Assembly: GCA_950295325.1 (NCBI GenBank)
Contig: OX485804.1
Coordinates: 55,230,429 to 55,294,428 of the forward strand
Reading direction: 5' to 3'
Length of the DNA: 64,000 nucleotides
Source: Polytrichum commune
Taxonomy: Eukaryota; Streptophyta; Polytrichopsida; Polytrichales; Polytrichaceae
Position numbers and translations under genes: made by a program. Below, one piece after another: positions 11,253 through 20,984 of the stretch; position 1 is the stretch's first letter; each line of letters starts with the position of its first letter. The notes below the pieces were generated by a model that was not told the origin of the DNA, searched no databases, and saw only the letters and a program-made list of their open reading frames with translations.

Positions 11253-13210
11253 TTAAAAATATACTCATACTAGACACTGACAATAAAACTACAACGTATG
11301 TATTTGCATCCAAGGGCACCCAAGCTATGTATTTGAACCTAAATATGCAATAACATCAAAACATTTTACTTATTCAAATAATGCACTCGAAGATCAAGTT
11401 GATTTTAGATAATTCACCTTTGACATGATTAGCTAAAATCAAAAGTATGTAGCTCAAATACACTTGGCGAAGCCCAACCTAGGCCTCTTAGGTGCTTTGG
11501 GATTAAGGCCAAAAATATTTACAGAACTTAGTTTCGAAACTAGCGTTTTTGAACATGTGTGGCCTCCACATGAGAGACTATGAACACGGATACTTTTTAG
11601 ATAGATGTCATCAAATGTAACCATATCTACATAAAAATTCATATCCATTCCTATCCTTATCAAGATTATATTAAAAGTGGACTTGGGAATATCAAAGGCA
11701 TTATGCCTGGATAATTCTTGAAATGTGCTATGGGAACAACAAATTCAATATCAAAAATTGATATGCAAGATACTTATGTTTAATTTTTGAAGAAAATAGA
11801 TGAAGTGGGCTGGATTATGTTCTGTTTAAGACATCATTGGCTAACCTCCCCAAACTTACACTAGGGCCACCTCCACAAGACAAGAAAAGATGTCCACTAA
11901 GAATTGGGATGAATTAGCATTTAACCTAGTTATAAGACTATTGGTATCCCTATCTCTAGAGATACTTAGACTATGACAATTGTGCTCCTAGAATGTAGTT
12001 GAAAATGAGGCACATTTCGTGTGGGAACGTCCCCTATGCAACCCCATTTAGAGATAAGTTTCCATCACTATTTGAGAACATGGAGTCTTGAGTCTTTCTT
12101 TCAATTAAATCAACAAGTTAACATTAGTCGCTATCTCATGGAGGCTACCGCACTCTAAAGATTAAACTAGTTTGAAACCGCCATGATGTACTTTCAGTCC
12201 CATTAGCCTTCTCAGCTTCCCGGACTTTAAAATCAATTTTATTTCATTCATTTCATAAGGGGCAGGTTCCTATAATTACCCCTCAGTAGGTGTTATGAAT
12301 TGAGATCCTTCTCTAAGGAGTTACAGTAGATGCGTATCATGCCTGTGCACGACTTTCAACACAACAGTGTTGTGTCATGGTTTTTTATTTGAAACCATAG
12401 TGGACTTCCTTTTCTTTTTATTAGCTCAATCAGGAATACGTGAGATATGTAACTTAGATTAGTCACTCATGGGCAACAAATGCCTCTCAGGAACAAATTC
12501 TTAGTATGAGAACTTCTTGTCCAACATTTCACATGTCATATTAACTATCCATTTACTTTCAAAGAAATTGTCTCGATTGGTCTCCTTCAACTTAGTTTGC
12601 CCTGCTGGCAGTCTACAGCATCGGTGATTGAATGATGCATTACCTACTTGACATTCCTGCGCTAAGAGGTATCTGAAGGTGGTCGATCAGCCTCCTTATT
12701 TCAAGCGGTCTTTGCTTGTAATATAGGGATCCTTCAAACACTTGTGTAATACTCAAGTTACCCCATAGTGTGTCTCTGTGTCATGCCCACCGCCCATGTC
12801 ATGATGATGATCCACAGATCATGGCATGTTTAGGTCTTATAATTTACGGCGCGCATACCAAGCTTTGTAGGCTGCAACAAGACAACATTGAAATGTCGTT
12901 AGTGAGATTTCTCAATGCAACGAAACTTTATTTGCTTTCCAAAATCTAAAAGTTAAGAAATACCACACCCACACACGCATGCATTAGTGACACATCCAGC
13001 CACAAAACAAATTCTGCCAAGCCTCTCCAAACTTGAGGATGCACTTCACCTCCTGCATCTGGTGTTGCAAACAGCTCTAGCAGGAAAGAGGTTTCTGATC
13101 TGACCTCTACTTAAATTGTCATTTTTTAGTGACATCGCGTGTGGAAGAACATAATTACAGTACACCAGGTGAAAAAACTTTGTAAATGTGTAGAACTCAA
13201 AGAAGATGTA

Positions 13211-13272
13211 TATTTACCTGCTCTAGCCAAAGACCATGTACTTACTATCATCTTGATGGAGAGCAAATTACC
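13211..13272 (-). repeat. Duplicated 3' edge of chitinase A exon 2 with its donor
   Basis: Read on the minus strand, this matches the end of exon 2 of chitinase A: CATCAAGATGA, then TGGCTAGAGCAG|GTAAAT against CATCAAGATGA and TGGCTAGATCAG|GTAACT in the gene. It lies about 290 bp downstream of the real donor. The copy is diverged and carries frame changes. It supplies a second consensus-like 5' splice site but no matching open frame. Confidence 0.65.
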
Positions 13273-13501
13273 CATTACAAGGACCCTGAAGCTTCATCAC
13301 CTCTATCCAGTATCTAGGGTGAGGGTAGATGGCACCACCTTGTAAAAAGTGGTGCATTCTATTATAGCCCTGGATATTGAAATAGAGGTGATCATGAACT
13401 CCGGGGGCCTTTTTGAACGACATTGAGTAACATGGGGAAAACAGAATTACAGCATCAGCTGAAAGAGCTAATGAAAGGCGTTGATCTAGAAGAATAGTTA
13501 C

Positions 13502-14458
13502 CTGATCTAGCCATAGAAAATTTACTGTCATCTTGATGCAAAGCCCAAGCAAAGTAGCCCAACGCATTCTTCTTCTTGGCATACTTGACTTTGAGGGGAA
13601 TGGTAACTGGACTGTCATAGCCGATCCAAACCAGGGTGTTGTTGTTGTAACTGTACATGGAGACTGATGTGGCATCCTTCACTACAGTCACGCCATTCTG
13701 CTGGTTCAAAGCTGCAATCTCGCCGTAAGTGAATTGTGTGCGTGGTCCAGTGCTAGAAGCTGGGGCCCCAACACCTGTGTTGCTCAGGCTGGCAAGCACC
13801 CATGAGTCCCCATAGAAGGCCAACCCCATGACTAGTTTGTGGGCTTGCAGGCCGGAGCTCAGCCAGTTGCTTACACCGTAGTCTGTGTTGAGGTTGGGCC
13901 TGGCAGGGTCATATAAGGCTGCAAGCTCTCCAGTTACGGACTCCCAGGATCCATGGTAGTCATAGCACATCAGGTTCACCCAGTCGAGGTTGGAGTTGAT
14001 GGAGGCGATATCATACTGCTGATTGTTCTGGAAAATCCGGACGGACTGGTAGTACACAGCAGCTGCAACAACAAGTGGGCACAAATTATTTACTATTTGT
14101 TTGAGTGATCTTATTATTAAGATTGCAGTCTAGGGATGGTAAGTTTGCATTAATGATTAAAGATTCAATAATACATCAGATTCTATGGTATGGGCTCTAT
14201 CAAGTGGGTAATGTTGTAGAAACTGGCTGGAATTCAAATTTGATTAAGGCCAGTTACGGAGATGATGAGGAAATGGCCGAGATCATGTGGCACCGGATTT
14301 AAGAAAACGTTCAGTTTGTCAGAGAGTCTCGACAACAATCACTGGAAATTTATTTTCTTAATTATCGGTTTTCTAGGTTGATTTTATTGAGAGCAAAGCC
14401 GCATATGTCTCCCACCCCACAAAACCCAACTGTTTTTTTCAAATCTTCATTGCCCCGC

Positions 14459-14490
<32 letters not shown>

Positions 14491-16090
14491 CCCTCCCCAA
14501 CCTCAAAACTCCAGTGATTACCGAGGCCAATGATCTCTCAATAATCAGAGATCAATGAAGATTCAATATGTATGTGGACATAATGGATGGGACGAGCATA
14601 ATTGTTCGTAATTGGCCCCAATCATTTTGGAAGCCCGTTGTTGAGAGAACCCTTTAAAAGTCACGATTGTTGGACACGCTCCAAGCACCTTCACTGAAGA
14701 ACCAATTTAATTTCCTATTGGCGGTGATTTTACGATGCAAGATCTACTAACCCGTCCAAGACGTGTTTGTGACAAATCCAAACAGATGCAGTTCTAAGCA
14801 TCCCTAAGCCCTTGAACTATTTAATATGCATTGGTCATTGATTCACTATGTCTGTGAAAGAGTAAACCACATTCAATACTTAGTAATCTGGATTTGGTTT
14901 TTGTTGATACAACCGATCCAGAGCCCGCAACCCAGAGGAGTAAACTTTCTGGCAGCAAATAACCAGCTGAAATATTTGCAAGGCATTATTGTCACCAGTT
15001 CCAAAGTGGTTACAACACCTGATTCAGCCCAGGGTGGAAAGCCATCTCTAGCGTCTGCATAACATAATTTGGAGCACCTGCTAAAATATTTTCTAGAAGC
15101 ATTATTCAGGATCTGAGTTCATATTACAAGCGAATTTAAGAGCAATTTTTTTCTAAGGGGCTCTGGGTGGCAAACCCTGGTTTAGAAAGTATGGCTTCTA
15201 ATTAGCTTCAAGAACATCATCAACCTTAAAAGCATAAACTTATCTCTAATCCAGACACAAACTAGACCTGCCATGTTACTCTCCTTTGTAAAATAACAAA
15301 CCATCACTTCATTAGAAGCTTTAGATCAAGTGATTTGGATCCAGAACCCACAATCCAGAGGAGGAAAAGTTTCTGGCAGCTAGAAACTCCAAGAGCAGTT
15401 TATTGCATTAAAACTTAGAAGTCTTCATGTCACCACCATACCTTAGCGTTCTCTGCAAGCTTCCCATCCTAAAATCTAATGCATGAGCATTATATAAGAC
15501 TCGAAGGTTCAATGGTATTGAGCAATTCATTTACCTGTGAGGAGAAGCTTGGGTTTCCCACAAGTTGCAGAGTCGGTTTTCGTGGCCGCATTCCACTCCT
15601 GAAAGAGTATTCCCATGTTTGCCATCTCCGTCTGGGTGGCAGGAAACTCCCAGTCCAAGTCCAAGCCGCTGAAGCCATACTTCCTGGCAAGAGCAATACT
15701 GGAGTCTATGAAAACCTTGCGGTTAGCCGCCGTGCTGGCCATAGTAGCAAACACGGAGGGGTCGGACGCTCCTCCCCCAATGGACAGGATGGTCTTCACT
15801 CTGGGGTTAGACTTGTGGGCTGTGGCAGTGAATGTCTTGTACTGCCCATTGTCATCGGTGGGAGGCACACAGTAGTAGGAGCCATTGATCCCTGCAAACG
15901 CATACAACACATGGGTCTGGAAATTGACATTGAAATTGGTGGTTGTGATTGCCACACTCCCCAACCAGTACCCTGCTTGCACAGCATCCACCGCTTGAAC
16001 AAGCGAGGGGATGGTTCCCAAGAGCGTTGGCAAGAGGAACAGGAGCAGCAGAGCGCTACGAGAGCCTTCAACTTGCTGAACAGCTGCCAT
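13502..16090 (-). CDS. Class V (GH18) endochitinase A, secreted; last exon not located
   Basis: Hydrolyses chitin with retention through substrate-assisted catalysis; plant members act in defence or cell-wall turnover. Exon 1 is 16090 down to 15535, exon 2 is 14062 down to 13502, joined in phase 1 to give LLLT-AAVYYQ, the usual family sequence. That makes at least 372 residues. A hydrophobic signal peptide spans about residues 12-36. The GH18 barrel has SIGGG at 103-107 and the catalytic DxDxE as GLDLDWEFP with Glu148 as proton donor. NLMCYDYHGSW and GYFAWALHQDD are the expected later strands lining the -1 subsite. Exon 2 ends in phase 1 at AGATCAG|GTAACT, so a short terminal exon must lie at lower coordinates; I could not place it. 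If the intron is retained, translation stops after about 18 more codons near 13455. Paralogue B at 54481-57500 has the same exon phases and an exon 2 of identical length (561 nt). Confidence 0.88.
14063..15534 (-). other. Intron 1 of chitinase A, with internal repeats
   Basis: A 1.47-kb intron with GT-AG ends. It holds a (GA)n tract at 14462-14489. It also holds a diverged duplication: 14905-14970 and 15325-15400 share ATCCAGARCCC, CAGAGGAG and TTTCTGGCAGC. No coding sequence was recognised. Confidence 0.7.
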
Positions 16091-16288
16091 GGTTGCAGAA
16101 TGAGACTAACCTAGCTCAAACAATACTACACAACATGGAGATTCAGATTCTCAGAACTTAGAGTAATTGGTCTGAACCGAAAGTTACAAACAGGCTCCTG
16201 CTCTTGCATGTTGCAGATCAGCATCTGCCAGTGGCACTAAATCGCACCCTGGTGATGATGTTCAAGGTGCAAAGTGACGGAGAAGAGG

Positions 16289-16296
16289 ATTTATAG
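16289..16296 (-). promoter_or_regulatory. TATA box of chitinase A
   Basis: Minus strand reads CTATAAATCC about 200 bp upstream of the chitinase A start codon, a sound distance for a core promoter with a leader of roughly 150-170 nt. The next element upstream is MITE G2, beginning only about 120 bp further on. Confidence 0.5.
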
Positions 16297-16417
16297 AACT
16301 CGGGGATCGAGTCATGATGGGAGGATCGAGGGTTGACTGGACTTTGGTCTAGAATTTCGTGACTTTCTTATTTAGATTCAAGGAGTACTTGGCGTTGTGT
16401 GAGTTATAGACAGCTAG

Positions 16418-16745
16418 AGTAGAGGCTCCCATAATGGATCACTCAAGAACTTTTGCGCCAGATCTGGAGAAGTACGTATAAGGTAGTGCAATTTTTTCCC
16501 ATGTAGAAGATAGAAATCAGGTGGACTGTAAATTTTTCAGTAATTTTATTCCTTAGATTGATTGAAAGTACTGTGAATTTTTAAAGCCAAAAGTTGGTCT
16601 AAACATATTACCAATGTCTTGGGTTTGCCATAACCGCTCATTCTCCTCACTTTAGTATCAAAACCAAGGACATGTGTCATGACACTATTGGTTCCGACCT
16701 AAGTGAAATTCAATCCCAACATGATCAAAATCATGGCACACTACT
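16418..16745 (+). mobile_element. MITE G, copy 2 (right end lost)
   Basis: Starts with the G-family terminus AGTAGAGGCTCC and follows G1 through GCCAAAAGTTGG, TTTGCCATAACCGCTCA and CAATCCCAACATGATCAAAA. The right terminal repeat is not preserved. It sits immediately upstream of the chitinase A promoter. Confidence 0.6.
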
Positions 16746-16850
16746 ATGTAGGTTTTCAATGGGGTCGTAATTGGGAACAAGAACTTCGACTATAGATTAG
16801 CCCTTACATTGATGATCTCTTCTCATTATGGGTAGTTAAGGTCATTGCCC

Positions 16851-17338
16851 TTAGGGCCACTTCACACACGAGCCAAGTGCCGTGACCATGAAATTGTGAG
16901 AGCCCAAAGGCCATCCCAAGACACTTCCAAAACCAATGTACTGTGGCCACGGGCCCTCACATGTAGTTGTGAAGTCATATGTGACCGCACCCTCAACCAA
17001 ATACTATTTCAATGGATTTCTATACATGCAGGGTCCTCACACAAGATTATATATACTAAATCAATGGTTCTAAAATTTTGGAGTGCCAAGATCTCCTGGT
17101 TTTGTGTTGGGCTTGACTCCAAGAGATGGTTTTTGAAAATAGTCCAAGTGACCATGAAACATGATTCGTTTGATGCCATGTAGGAATCCATGCAGACTTT
17201 ACATCCATCTTGCATTCACTTGGTCCCTCAAGCATAGTGTGAAGCAAACTTGGACCCGCTCAGCCAAGTTTCCACCAATAAGAGTGCTTGAAGTGCAATG
17301 ATCATGGGCATTCAGTCTCGTGTGGGAAGTGGCCCTTA
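16851..17338 (+). mobile_element. TIR element A, copy 2 (both ends)
   Basis: The left end TAGGGCCACTTCACACACGA is mirrored at the right end by TCGTGTGGGAAGTGGCCCTT. About 490 bp; the interior is as in copies 1 and 3. The reading frames inside are short and unrecognised, so I treat it as non-autonomous. Confidence 0.65.
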
Positions 17339-17504
17339 TAGTTTCTTTGGGTAATTGTGACCTAACTTCCCTGCCAAGTTGAACCCTATGGAGGGGATTC
17401 ACATGAAACCCTATGTGGAGCCAAGTGAGTGGACCTGGGCTTTATAAATCAGGCTGCAATATGGGGTGTGCAATAAGGTACTCAAGCGGGCCTAATTCAG
17501 TTAC

Positions 17505-17866
17505 ACTTTATGCTCCTTAATATCACGCTTGTGGCAGCCAACGTGCACATGATATTAAGGAGTTCTATAATGCTAACATGGATGTATGATAAAAAGAGAA
17601 TTAGTGTAGCATGTGACATTATGCAATAACCTAAAGTCAATATTGCAATAATGAGAATAATTACAATGATGTCAACATGATGCATGTGAGTGTGTGGTTT
17701 GAATTCTTCGATGGTTTATTTTTATGTCAAAACCCATGATATATGAGAAGGAAACATGATAACAAGGAGTGAGATTTAAATTGAGAGCATCCATTCCATA
17801 GGGTTTTGGGATAGAAGAGAAGGAGTGACATTAAGGAGGTTGATATTATGGAGTTTAAAGTGTACT
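17505..17866 (+). mobile_element. MITE B, copy 2
   Basis: Left end TACACTTTATGCTCCTTAAT and right end TTATGGAGTTTAAAGTGTAC are inverted copies. The interior follows copy 1 throughout, including GAGAATTAGTGTAGCATGTG. Confidence 0.7.
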
Positions 17867-17894
17867 TGAATGGACACCTATATTTGAGTGGTGT

Positions 17895-18254
17895 GTTGTT
17901 AGTACACTGAATATTGTATTCGGTGTCACCACTTACCTTTGTCTTGCTCAAGACTAAATGTAAACCTTACATCATTTGTCATTCCTTGCAAAAACAAAAT
18001 TGGGTGTTATGGATTTACAAATGTTGCAATTTTACTATCACTTACTAAGGAATATTTCATCCAATTTTTAATCATCCATGACAATATTTCATAAAAATTT
18101 GTTATGATGAAAAATATATCAAAGTTTGTTTCAATAATTGGCATGGATTACATTGAAATTCCATTCATCCATGAAAATACTTATAAACTTATTCATAAGA
18201 AATGTCATTAAAAATTTTATCAAAATGACATTAAATACAATATTTAGTGTAGTT
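17895..18254 (+). mobile_element. MITE K, copy 2
   Basis: Ends are TACACTGAATATTGTATTCG and CAATATTTAGTGTAGT, the K-family palindromic termini. The interior (TTTTTAATCATCCATGACAA, ATTCATAAGAAATGTCAT) is shared with the copy at 59460-59765. Confidence 0.6.
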
Positions 18255-18370
18255 AGGTGTGGATCTAGGAATGGAGGTAAGAAAAATACATGTGTTCTAA
18301 TGGACAGCAAACTACATGCTCAAGATTGGTTGACCATTCTAGATTCAATAGTCATCTTGATTTACTTATT
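18245..18370 (+). repeat. Dispersed repeat D, partial copy 2
   Basis: Runs from TAGGTGTGGATCTAGGAATG to TTCAATAGTCATCTTGATTT, matching the first half of the D family; the later half is missing. Confidence 0.5.
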
Positions 18371-19132
18371 TTATTCTTTGTGGGGGCCATGAGGGGAGGG
18401 GGGGGTTAGAATTGGGGGCTATGTCAAAATGAGTTATGGCTTTGTGGCCATCACCTTTGAAGACACTCTAGACTCACTATATGGAGGTAAAGTGTTGCAA
18501 AGGAGAGGACCCATCTTTCTCCATGGCCTTTTGTTTTTGGGGTAGGTGCACCATGCCATGTAAACCCAACAAAGCAATGCAAATAGGATTTGTATAGGCC
18601 TATTTAGAAGGAATGAGGTCTTGTGTTGGTTATTCCTCGATCACAAGTTTGGTAGTTTGAAAGTTGGGTCGTTGTTGTTTACTTCTTCTTGTGGATATAT
18701 CCCCTACACTTGTCTATTCTCATATTGATATATTGAGATGTAGTGTTGCAGAATGAAACCACTTGCATTTAGCTTCTTGGGGTAGGTTGCAAGCGATTTG
18801 TACAATGCGAACCCTTCGAAGTGGTTTTGTAATATAGAACGTCTAGAAATAAGAGCGTGAGCTAGTAATTTTAGATCAATAGTTTGATGGTTTGACAAGT
18901 CGGGTCAACAAGCCCTTTTTCCCCCTTGCATTGTACCCGTTGCACCATTCTCTTAAATTGTTAAGTAGGATAGAATGTTGTAGACTTGGGGACCCACCTC
19001 TCTACCCTAAGTTTCTTGTGGTAGATTGCTTGCAACCTACCATGCAAACCCCACAAAGTGGAGAGAGTAGGGCTTGCCAAGGCCGAATGCCTCTCACGCC
19101 ATGCATATCAAGGAATGGGGAGAATCGCCATT
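18371..19132. other. Spacer without a gene
   Basis: Contains a poly-G tract near 18400. Two diverged phrases recur here, ATAGAATGTTGTAGACTTGG and ATGTAGTGTTGCAGAATGAA, hinting at an old local duplication of about 240 bp. No coding sequence seen. Confidence 0.45.
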
Positions 19133-19362
19133 CAGTGTCCGGGGAGAATTTTAAGCATACTCGGTCTAAATCCTAGTGTTTCCAAGTCCAAATAGTTACA
19201 TGTTGTGATGTTTTGGTTTTTCTCTATCAATTTGAGGTATAATCCATAGTTTCCTCTAAACTGATCGGTAATTTTTCTGAAGTGTTGAACTTTAACTGGT
19301 TGATTCTCATACTCAACCACTTCATTTGTAACTAGCAGTCAATTCTCCCCATTCATTGCTGG
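19133..19362 (-). mobile_element. MITE E, full-length copy
   Basis: About 230 bp from CAGTGTCCGGGGAGA to AATTCTCCCCATTCATTG, the family TIR (consensus about TGATCGGGGAGA). The core reads through CTAGTGTTTCCAAGTCCAA, TTGAGGTATAAT and TTGAACTTTAACTGGTTGAT. No coding capacity. Confidence 0.65.
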
Positions 19363-19507
19363 CATTTACTTAGAAGCTGACTAAATAAATTGAATGCCCA
19401 AAAGCCTAATTTCAATTCCAAACATGGGCAACAAAAAAAATCCAATCACTTTTGAAGAATGACAATAGTACATACCCCTACTTTCTTAAAGGGATCTGAC
19501 CAAGTTT

Positions 19508-20015
19508 CTACTCTTAGGGCCATTTCACACACGAGACTGAGAGCCTGTGACCATTACAATTCAAGCACTCTCATTGGTGGAAATGATGGAGCCAGTCCAA
19601 GTTCGCTTTACACTACGCTTGAGGGACCAATGGAGTATGTAAATGCAAAACGGATGTAAAGTCTACATGGAATCCTACATGGCATCGAATGGATCATTTT
19701 TCTTGGTCGCTTGGGCTATTTTCAAAAACCATCTCTTGAAAGTAGGCCTAACACAAAACCAGGAGACCATGGCACTCCAAATGCTCACAACTGTTGATTC
19801 ATTCTATTTTATCATGTGTGAGGACCCACATGAATAGAATCTCATTGAAATAGCATTTGGAAGACTGTCCGGTCACATATGACTTCACACTACACTTGAG
19901 GGTCCATGACCATACTACATGATTTTGGAGGTGTTTTGAAACGACCTTTGGACGCTTTCTTTTGGGCTCTCACAAATTCATGGTCACGGCTCTTGGCTTG
20001 TGTGTGAAGTGCATG
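19508..20015 (-). mobile_element. TIR element A, copy 3 (inverted)
   Basis: Opens with TTAGGGCCATTTCACACACG and ends at CTTGTGTGTGAAGTGCATG. Its interior is the reverse complement of copy 2. Its inner end abuts the first recognisable LINE coding sequence. Confidence 0.6.
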
Positions 20016-20360
20016 ATTCAAAGTTGGATCCCAAGGTTTAATCAAGACAACCCTAATAACCTTGCATTTCTCACATGGGTTAGTTTGAGAAACATGCCAT
20101 ATGAACATCAAGATCAAGCAATTGCAATAGCCGGTACACTGGGGGAGGTTATTGGGATGGACACTGCAAATGAGAACGCGAAGGACCCAAGATTTTGTGT
20201 TAACCTTAAAATTAGGAAAGGGTGGGCAACCTGCATTATCCTTGAAGCTAAAGGAGGGATTATGCTGCCACAAACAATAACAGTTGATTATGATAACCTT
20301 CTTATTAGGTGTAGAGTATGTTTAAGCTAGCAGCACAAAGCCAGTGAGTGCAAGGTTCTC
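20010..20360 (+). pseudogene. LINE ORF1 fragment (DUF4283 plus zinc knuckle)
   Basis: The frame from about 20020 reads SWIPRFNQDNPNNLAFLTWV, then IAIAGTLGEVIGMDTAN and GWATCIILEAKGG, a DUF4283-like nucleic-acid-binding domain of plant LINE ORF1 proteins. A CCHC knuckle follows as CRVCLS, a stop, then QHKASECK, so the domain is broken at the knuckle. No N-terminal region is present. Confidence 0.65.
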
Positions 20361-20984
20361 CAGAAAAAAAACAGTGAGAAACAAAGAGAGAGCAACACAC
20401 ACCCACCATGCTCAACAACAAGACCCGCGTAGGCAAATAGAGGTAGACTAGGACGGTTTCCAAAAAGTTAAAAGTAAATGGGGAATAAGGCGGAACATTT
20501 TTTTAACACGGCTAGGAGAGGGTGCAAACCAACGGATTGAATCAATGCAACAAGGCAGCAAACGAGCATGCACATGTAACAGGGGTTGCGGCTACCGCCG
20601 CAGCCAAACAAAACAATAGAAGAAATCAAATCAATGTTGATATATAAAAAACATAGGCAGAACAGATGTGCAATGTGGCTCCAGGGGGAAATGAAGAAGC
20701 TAGAATGAATCGTGTAGAGACTGAAGAGGAGGCAACAAAAGAAAAAGAAAAAACCCTCAACTAACAGCTAGATAACCTTATGACATAACTTGGCCTAGGG
20801 GATAGCCAAGGGGAAGGGGAATTAGGAATGAGGGCAACAAACGCACCAGCAGCGGGCAAGGCCAACCCCCTGAAGACCACGTCCCCACACAACAATGGAA
20901 GCACAAAGGAAACAGAGGCCACCAGAAGAAGGGGGACAAAAGTTGCCCCACCAACAATTGAGATTGTGGTCATCCCCGAGGGAA
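20361..20984. other. LINE internal region, no clear domain
   Basis: Lies between the knuckle and the first reverse-transcriptase motif. It is moderately GC-rich with many A-runs. A minus-strand frame here is hydrophobic but has no support. An apurinic endonuclease domain would be expected at this place and cannot be recognised. Confidence 0.45.

Larger units (their letters stand above)
10199..13200. other. Long spacer without a gene
   Basis: Low-complexity, AT-rich DNA. It contains one foldback element (10935-11151) and a GT microsatellite (11230-11252). No open frame has recognisable domains or partner exons. Region 11850-12750 shows nothing I could assign. Confidence 0.5.

Noticed and set aside
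15479-16114. Long plus-strand frame (211 codons) opposite chitinase A exon 1
   Set aside because: It is the antisense shadow of the GC-richer exon; the minus strand has the complete GH18 signature and valid splice sites.
20761-20973. Hydrophobic minus-strand frame resembling a membrane protein
   Set aside because: It lies inside the LINE between ORF1 and reverse transcriptase; the composition reflects the purine-rich plus strand.
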